Assembly: GCA_021234155.1 (NCBI GenBank)
Contig: JAJEKV010000062.1
Span: forward strand, 7,768,425-7,832,424
DNA: 64,000 bases
Source of the DNA: Isoetes taiwanensis
Taxonomy: Eukaryota; Streptophyta; Lycopodiopsida; Isoetales; Isoetaceae
Direction of reading: 5' to 3'
Shown here in pieces: positions 57,640-64,000 of the stretch. The notes under the pieces are model-generated. The model ran no database searches. It was given only the letters and a program-made list of their open reading frames with translations, and was not told the DNA's origin. The stretch's first letter is position 1, and the number at the start of each line of letters is the position of its first letter. The translations under genes were made by a program, and so were the position numbers.

Positions 57640-57960
57640 TGAACAGGGCTTCGCTGCAGCAAGCTTACCTTGCAAGCAAGCTTACGAACTGCTTCTGCAA
57701 GCAAGTGAACAGGACTGGGCTTCCCTTGCAAGCAAGCTTACGAACTGCTTCTGCCCTGCTTCTAAGATCCGGCTTCTGCCCCTGCTTCTAAGATCCTAAG
57801 ATCCGGCTTCCACGATTCTAAGATAAGACCCGGCTTCTAAGATCCTAAGATCCGGCTTCCACGATTCTAAGATCCGGCTTCTAAAATCCCTGCTTCTGCC
57901 CCTGCTTCCACGATTAGGTGCCCCTGCTTCCTCGATCTGGCGCCCTTGCTTCCTGCCCAA
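57640..57960. repeat. Irregular minisatellite
   Basis: Short units alternate: GCAAGCAAGCTTACGAACTG, CCCTGCTTCTAAGATCC and CGGCTTCCACGATTCTAAGA recur many times with variable spacing. No coding frame. The unit order suggests repeated slippage or unequal exchange. Confidence 0.85.
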
Positions 57961-57991
57961 GGTGCAAACCCTCGGACCAGAGCGTTAAGGG

Positions 57992-58133
57992 AGATAACGC
58001 CCTGGGCCTCGGCCGTTACCATTAAAAAAAAATTCCGGCATGGCCAAAATGGCTCGGGCGTAGCACGCCCTCACCATTTTGGCCATGCCTCAATTTTTTT
58101 TTATGGTAACGCCCTCGGCCCAGGGCGTTATCT
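57992..58133. repeat. 142-bp near-perfect foldback
   Basis: The left arm (57,992-58,052) contains ATAACGCCCTGGGC, a run of nine A, and GCATGGCCAAAATGG. The right arm (58,073-58,133) is its reverse complement with a few mismatches. The 20-base loop CTCGGGCGTAGCACGCCCTC itself contains GGGCG-TAGCA-CGCCC. It would form a very stable hairpin as RNA or single-stranded DNA. It could be a tiny foldback MITE or a small-RNA source. No clear target duplication. Confidence 0.85.
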
Positions 58134-58661
58134 ACCCCATATGGCAGGGATTGTCCAACTGCGCAAGTCACTGGCTGAGGTATTTGGTTCGATAGCTTTT
58201 GAGTCAGGGCAAATCTGGAAATAAGTATGAAGGCAGTACAGCCTGTCGGCTCATGAAAACGGTCAAATCCTCTTCCCTTGACTTCCTTTGCCAGCATCAA
58301 CAGGTTTGCCTGTAGATTGCTTCTGCCACGACTTGCAGGATTTGGCCCATAACTGCCTGCCCAAGATCCCCCCTTTCTGCACAAAGGATTCAGCACATCA
58401 TCGGCAAGACCAGCACATATTTCCGTCATATCAGGTTTTGGATTGCTTTTGATTCTTTTAGATAATTTTGTGTCCCAAAAAGAAGGAAACACGCTTTGAT
58501 TTTCTGTTAACCAGCATAGCAGCTTTTAGTTTTCACAACTTGTGCTTCAGCTTTGCTCCACAAGCCTCTGCCGTAGCTTCGATTTTCTGATATCCCAAAA
58601 TACAGTTCTGAGTTTTCGCTCTGAGTTTTCCATAGCCTGATATATAGCAGCACCAGCTCCA

Positions 58662-59810
58662 GTGGCAGGCTCGTTTGGAAGGTTTTATGCCATGACCAGA
58701 CGGGCTCGGTGTAAAAATTCTAGCACACCTGGTGGGGATCTTCTCGAGCAGTTCCTTGAAATTAGAGATAAACTTTGCCCACGTCTCTCAGCAGCAGAAC
58801 ATGATACGTTATCTCCTGCCTTGGAACAGACAACGTTTGCCCCTACTATTATCATAGAAGCCCAGCAATTCCTTCAAATACTAATTACGCTTTCTTCCAA
58901 GACCCTACCGAATTGCCCTACAGAGCCACCACCCTCTCCCAGGCCGCAGTGCAGAGATAGCAGTATACAGACTAATCTAGAACTTGACAGGCCAGATGTA
59001 TACTAATCTAGAACTTGACAGGCAAGAATGCACAGAGACTGATCTAGGGCCAGACATGAGCACAGATGCCTGGACTCAGATAGCTCCAGCCTCATGCAAG
59101 GATACCATAATGATTGATGTACAGTTAACTCCAGGTTCAGGCACAGCCACAGATTCTCACAAGCATGGGGATCATCATCGATAGCTGATCCCTGATCCCG
59201 AGCAAGATAGAGGCCTTAATCTGCGCATAGTGGGGCTACCGAAAATAGACTCTTGCTCAGATGCTGAACAAGCTGCAAAGTTTTTCACAGATATCATGCA
59301 CATTCAGCAGCCTAGTATTGCCAGCAGCCTAGTATTGCCGTAGCCCGGCGAGTTGGGGCCCAGAGACCGGACCGACCTCGTCATATAGTCGTACACTTCA
59401 GCACCTCTCAGGACAGATTATATGTGCTCCAGCACGGCAGTCATTTGAAGAATACTAGATTCTCGGTTCAGGAGGATCTCTCCCCTGTACAGTTAACTAG
59501 GCGACGGGGGGAGTTGTGTAAAGTCCGAGAGGCTCGGATGCAGAACAAATGGCCAGTGTACAGAGGGGGTACAGCTATCATTCGCGACCACTGGCCTGAG
59601 CACCCTTGGCTGGGATATGCATAGTGTCGTATTAGTTAGCTCTTTTTGTTATTTCTTTCATGTTTTGTTACGGGGCTTCGTCTCCATGCTGTACTTTGTT
59701 TAGGCTTAGGCTTTTTTGTTCTGTTGGGGGCTCATGCCCTCTTTCTTTGTTCTGGTCCCATAACCCGATAAGGTTCTCGTGGATGATAAAAAACTTATCT
59801 TATCTTTATT
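58662..59810 (+). mobile_element. ORF1-only LINE (half-LINE type)
   Basis: ORF1 begins near 58,692 (MTRRARCKNSSTPGGDLLEQ). The RRM-like module is LNLRIVGLPKIDSCSDAEQA, AKFFTDIMHIQQPSIA, then in another frame VARRVGAQRPDRPRHIVVHF and STSQDRLYVLQHGS. The C-terminus is RFSVQEDLSPVQLTRRRGEL and NKWPVYRGG, with a stop at 59,624. A 17-bp tandem duplication (59,306-59,339) causes the frame change. A stop at 59,182-59,184 also interrupts. The 3' UTR follows at once and ends CGTGGATGATAAAAAAC with (CTTAT)n. No endonuclease or reverse transcriptase is present. Its movement would depend on a partner LINE such as the one at 42-47 kb. Confidence 0.75.
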
Positions 59811-59887
59811 TCCATAATGTAAGATGTTCTAGACCATTTATAGATCTAAGTATTAATACATAATAGAGCTGCTCTCTTTACTTACAA

Positions 59888-59967
59888 AGTATAAGCTGAT
59901 TGAGACTAGTTATGCTGATAAAAGTATAGTATAAGCTGATTGAGACTAGTTATGCTGATAAAAGTAT
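59888..59967. repeat. Perfect 40-bp tandem duplication
   Basis: AGTATAAGCTGATTGAGACT plus AGTTATGCTGATAAAAGTAT occurs twice head to tail with no mismatch, so it is recent. Non-coding. The flanking 59.97-60.56 kb holds no gene I can support. Confidence 0.9.
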
Positions 59968-60509
59968 AGAGCTAAAATGCACGTGACTCCTAATGTCCAG
60001 ATAAATTGGATAGAGAACATGTGATGGGCATTTTCTAGATAATGTGTATTTAAAGCACAGAACCTTGGTCCTAATTTGGATAATAGTGCAAGAGTAGAGC
60101 AAAATAGAAAAAAGACCTTAAAGAGATACAAAGGCTGGCTATATAGAGTTTAAATCTACACTTTGAAATAGGGCAGAGTTAAGCAAATGATCTTATCTAG
60201 TCACGTAAGTTTTATGGCTCATGTTGATAATTTCAGCATTGAAATAGATTGCTTAGCTGGTTTAAATATCATTTATATGATTAAGAGTAGAATATGTAGT
60301 TTTCTAAGAATTCATAACACCCTAACTGTTTGGGAAATCAAATCGAGTGGACTTAAAGTTAAGAAGTCTACTGCTTACTTGCTAGTGGCTTGTGTTTTTA
60401 CCCATCTTTGGCTAAATAACACTTGATTCTGTTGCAGGTAACCAGACTTCTTACTCCTTCTTATGGCTTTGCATGCTTGGAGTTGAAGTTTTAGGTGGAA
60501 CACATGCTT

Positions 60510-60553
60510 GTTCCAATACATGAAGTTATAAGTTCCAATACATGAAGTTATAA
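60510..60553. repeat. Perfect 22-bp tandem duplication
   Basis: The 22-bp unit beginning GTTCCAATACATGAAGTTAT occurs twice head to tail, just outside the proposed left border of the gypsy LTR. Confidence 0.85.
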
Positions 60554-60562
60554 GCAGTAAAT

Positions 60563-61301
60563 TGTCAAACGCCTACAAAAGTAGACACAAACGCACTACC
60601 CAAAATTCCCAGAATTCCCCACAACCACGAACTCCCTGAGCTCCCACGCACGATTGCTTTATGATCCCCAGGATCAGCCTGAAGCACTTCAGCAGTTCTA
60701 GAACAAGAACCGGATACTTCCTTGAATTACTACTCAATATTGGAGTACTTAGCTCCAAACAGAACGAATTGCTTCTCAAACAATTCACAACGGGTCGAAA
60801 CTCCTGGCAATAGAAGATCTGGCTGTCAAACAAGACGGTCTGCTCCAACCGCTTGCTTCCAAGACTAAAACTCCTCCCTTCCAGAATCGCTCCCCATCCT
60901 TTTATAAAGCCACTAAGGCTTAATTTAACTCAAGAAAGGGCCGTGGGCCTTTTCTACAGCCCAAACCGAGCAGTTTTAGCCCTGATCCGGGCTATCATAA
61001 GATGATCCGGCCGCCATGGCAGCCGTGATCAGGGATTTTCGCTCATGCCCTTTTTAATTGCCTCATCCAATGAGGCATTGCCACCTCACACCCCCATTCC
61101 CAATGATTGAGTGGTTTTTAAACTTTATAATTTAATTAAATGGCAAGTTAACATACGAAAGTTTTCTTATTTAAAAATTATCCCCATGTCGCCTCTAGGC
61201 GGTATTGCCACATGGGACGCTCCCAGGCCACCCCGTGGCATTCCCAAGGCGAACTCCTGGTCCCAAGGCCGGCAAGCGCGACTTGCCCTTGGACCGTAAC
61301 A
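60563..61301 (-). mobile_element. 3' LTR of the Ty3/gypsy element
   Basis: On the minus strand it begins TGTTACGGTCCAAGGGC directly after the polypurine tract and probably ends GTTTGACA at 60,563, giving TG...CA ends. A TATA box, TTTATAAAAGG, lies at about 60,900. The left border is inferred, because the 5' LTR is not in the window for comparison. Confidence 0.6.
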
Positions 61302-61319
61302 ATTTCCTCCCCTCCCCTT
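61302..61319 (-). other. Polypurine tract
   Basis: AAGGGGAGGGGAGGAAAT on the minus strand lies immediately before the LTR start TGTTACGG. It is the plus-strand primer site for reverse transcription. Confidence 0.85.
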
Positions 61320-61338
61320 AGGACCTTGTCCTCAAGGT

Positions 61339-63230
61339 CTAGAGGTTCAAATGAGGAAAACGTTGCACAAACTCATCCGTCTCCCAAGTGGCATCCGTAG
61401 GAGACTGGCCTCGCCACAAGACCAGATATTCACGAATATCTCTATTGCACAACTGTCGAACACGAGTATCTAGAATCCGTTCGGGTGTTACAACGGAGCT
61501 TAACACTAGCGGTATACTTTCAGGACTGACAACATTGTCCGTATCTAGTATAGCCCGCTTAAGCTGGCTTACATGAAACACAGGATGAATCCCAGTATCC
61601 TGTGGTAAGACCAACTCATATGTCGTGATCCCTATCCTTTTAACAATCTTAAAAGGTCCAGCATATCTTGGGGTTAACTTAGGCACGCGCCCTTTAACCA
61701 ACGGTTTAAGGGTGTTATTTCGTAATGCTGAAGGATACACAATCCTTAAGAACACATAATCACCTTCCTCATAGGTAACATCACGTCTACGCTTATTAGC
61801 ATACACTTGAGCGTGATCTTGCGCCCTACACAAGTTTTGTCGACACTGAAGCAAAATTGCATTCATGTCATCCAACATATTCACAGCAGCATCCGTTTTT
61901 AGATACTTGTGCATACCAGCATAAGTTCTAGGATTTCGCCCCATCATAGCAACAAAGGGAGTCATCTTAATTCCCGTATGATGGCTGTTGTTATACGCAA
62001 ACTCTAGGTAAGGCAAGTACTCCTCCCAACGAGTTTGGCGTTCATGGACAAAACTTCTCAACATATCCTCTAAGATCATGTTGATTCTCTCAGTTTGGCC
62101 ATCCGTTTGTGGGTGGTTACCACTACTCATTCTCAATCGTACCTTAAGACCTTTCATAAGGTCTTTCCAAAAATGACCTGTAAACTTGGTGTCCCGATCA
62201 CTTATGATAGACAAAGGCAAACTAAAAAGAGGAAAAACATATCTCATATATGCAATTGCTACATCTGGACCAGTAGCATCCTCCTTCAAGGCCACAAATT
62301 TGGCGTACTTAGTCAGGCAATCAACGATCACCCACACTTTTGTCAGTTCTAGGCAAAGAGACTATGAAGTCCATACTTATATACACTCCCATCTTTGCAA
62401 GGGTATAGGTATAGGTTGCAATAGTCCCGGGGTACGACCATGGTCAGCTTTAACAGCTTGGCATTTCAGACAATGCGAGACCAAGTCCCAGACTTGTTCC
62501 TTCATGTCCGGCCAATAGTAGTGGCGTTTGACCAACTTATAGGTCTTCCACTCACCCCCGTGCCCAGCTTGCGGGGTTTCATGATGGTCACGCAATATCA
62601 AAACTCGAAGATGATCATGCAATGGAATATAAATCCTAGATTTATAAAAGTACAACCCTTCTTGCTCAGTCCACCAATCCCCAGATTTGGTTACCACGGG
62701 TTGTTGCTCATCTTCTTGATATGTGTTTTTTATCCTTTGAAAGAGATCACTCTCCCCTACCATCAAAGTATTCAAATGCTTAATCCTAGATAAGGCATCC
62801 GCAACCGAATTGTTCTTTCCAGAAGTATGCTCAATACTAAAATGAAACTCATGCAAAAAGTCAGCCACCTAGCTTGTCTAGGACTAATCTCCGCTTGGCA
62901 TTGCAAAAACCTTAGGGGCTTATGGTCAGTATAAACTACAAACTTGTGTGGCTCTTTATTGGTACCACATCTCAAGTAGTGCCACCATGTCTTTAATGCA
63001 TGAACTATAGCCAGTAGTTCTTGCTCATACGTTGCATAATTTCGTTCCGCTTGATTAAGCTTACGACTTTCATATGCAATAACACGACCTTGCTGCAGCT
63101 CCCAGAGCTTGCCCACAAGCATCCGTGTATACTTCAAACGACTCATTGAGGTCGGGTACCTTTAGTATTGGACTACTCACCAAAAGGCTTTTAATCCTTT
63201 CAAAGGCCTCTTGTTGAGCTTGACCCCACA
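61339..63230 (-). pseudogene. Ty3/gypsy chromovirus pol (RT end, RNase H, integrase, chromodomain)
   Basis: From high to low coordinate: WGQAQQEAFERIKSLLVSSP (RT end), FEVYTDACGQALGA and VIAYESRKLNQAERNYATYE, then VVYTDHKPLRFL (RNase H). The HHCC zinc finger follows (GHGGEWKTYKLVKRHYYWPD, CLKCQAVKADHGRTPG). Integrase shows VIVDCLTKYAKF, SIISDRDTKFTGHFW and SSGNHPQTDGQTERIN (the three acidic residues). A C-terminal chromodomain reads RILDTRVRQLCNRDIREYLV and TDATWETDEF. Frameshifts lie near 62,345, 62,870 and 63,110. The chromodomain places it among plant chromoviruses, which use it to target insertion. Gag, protease and most of RT are missing. Confidence 0.92.
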
Positions 63231-64000
63231 CATACGACTTCAAACTCATTGAAGGTGATGCATCACCCAAGACATGTCGAGCCCATACCTTGTCCACACT
63301 CAGTGGCAAGCTATTAGGCCTAGCCCACAATGTTCCCCAATAGGCTTTACATCAGAGGGATCAACTGTAACAGGATAAGTCTTCCTTTTCAGCCGGTCTG
63401 GCTCTGCCACCCACAGCCAGACGGGCTCTTATGCACAGGCCGCATTAATTGGGAATTAATAAGTCTAGCTACATACATCATCTACTAAGGGTTTTAGGGT
63501 CTCTACCCCCTTTCTCAATACACAGGAGTGCGCACAGAGATAGAACATCATGATCCATAGAACTAAAATAGAGAATAACATCTAATCTATCTACCTAAAC
63601 ATACATGGTTAGGTTCCATCATTAGAGGCTGAGATCTTAGAATCTATAGGTCCTCTATGGCTAATAGAAGATGCTAATTCGGCCTAATGTCGATCGAGAA
63701 GTCGACATTGCACAACAGATTGACCACATACTGGATCTTTGACTCGCTCTAACTCCATGAAAAGCGCCCATGCTCTCGAATGGCAGGTGCTTGGTCAAAA
63801 TGGCTCTTGGAGGCTGGAATCCGAAAAATGGAACACTTTTAGGGTTCCTGCCTCTTTAGGGTTTTGTTGGCAGCATTTTGTATTGATAAAAAAAAAAAAT
63901 TTAAAATCTTTGTTTTGGTGTGTTATGGGATGCGGTCGTACAAAATGCAGTCATGTTTCAGTGCTTCAGGCAACAGAGGTATTGAGTCCTTTGGTGCTCC
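63231..64000 (-). mobile_element. Second copy of the 26-kb LTR, antisense, fused to gypsy pol
   Basis: Read on the minus strand, this matches 26.22-26.96 kb: AGGCAGGAACCCTAAAAGTG, CCAGTATGTGGTCAATCTGT, GTTACAGTTGATCCCTCTG and CCTAATAGCTTGCCACTGAG. It stops where the gypsy reverse transcriptase begins, so the last 600 bp of the LTR are lost. An open frame (MWARPNSLPLSVDKVWARHV) runs through the joint. Beyond about 63,870 I see no similarity to the first copy. Confidence 0.7.

Overview
The window is nuclear DNA of a land plant, most likely a species with a large, transposon-rich genome. The evidence is a plant-type spliced DNA-3-methyladenine glycosylase gene, plant receptor-kinase, PPR and BIG gene fragments, and plant-type copia, chromovirus, CACTA, Helitron, LINE and MITE sequences. 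I cannot name the species. Only one gene looks intact. Almost all other coding signal is decayed transposon or captured host gene fragment.

Layout. 1-3.3 kb: minus-strand Ty1/copia remnant, cut by the left edge. 3.3-13.4 kb: non-genic, with a tRNA-like T-arm, a MITE cut by a Helitron end, and a 600-bp LINE-related retroposon with target duplication. 13.8-15.3 kb: broken receptor-like kinase. 15.4-17.8 kb: a MULE-type MITE with a 9-bp target duplication, a LINE 3' end and a CACTA-like terminus. 18.4-19.3 kb: a small spliced chimera carrying the GAPDH active-site segment. 20.8 kb: a miRNA-precursor-like hairpin. 21.6-23.2 kb: intact five-exon TAG-family glycosylase. 23.7-26 kb: a duplicated block with a LINE insertion in one copy.

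26-52 kb is a stack of nested insertions. An LTR retrotransposon (LTR to about 27.56 kb, primer binding site at 27.562 kb) is split by a roughly 22.6-kb CACTA element starting at 28,240. The CACTA carries two divergent genes: a decayed TNP2 transposase with DUF4218 and DUF4216 parts (minus), and a second CACTA protein gene (plus). A TNP2 intron holds a 4.9-kb Helitron, which itself holds a TA-flanked MITE. A long intron of the second gene holds fragments of a CrRLK1L receptor kinase, the UBR4-like protein BIG and a PPR protein, plus a nearly full-length but broken LINE. A LINE 3' tag also sits in frame in a TNP2 exon.

52-57.6 kb: decayed coding pieces I do not recognise. 57.6-58.1 kb: a minisatellite and a 142-bp foldback. 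58.7-59.8 kb: a LINE copy that passes from ORF1 directly to the 3' UTR, as does the copy at 25.3 kb. 60.6-63.2 kb: the 3' half of a chromodomain Ty3/gypsy element with polypurine tract and 3' LTR. It is joined at about 63.23 kb to an antisense copy of the 26-kb LTR, which runs to the right edge.
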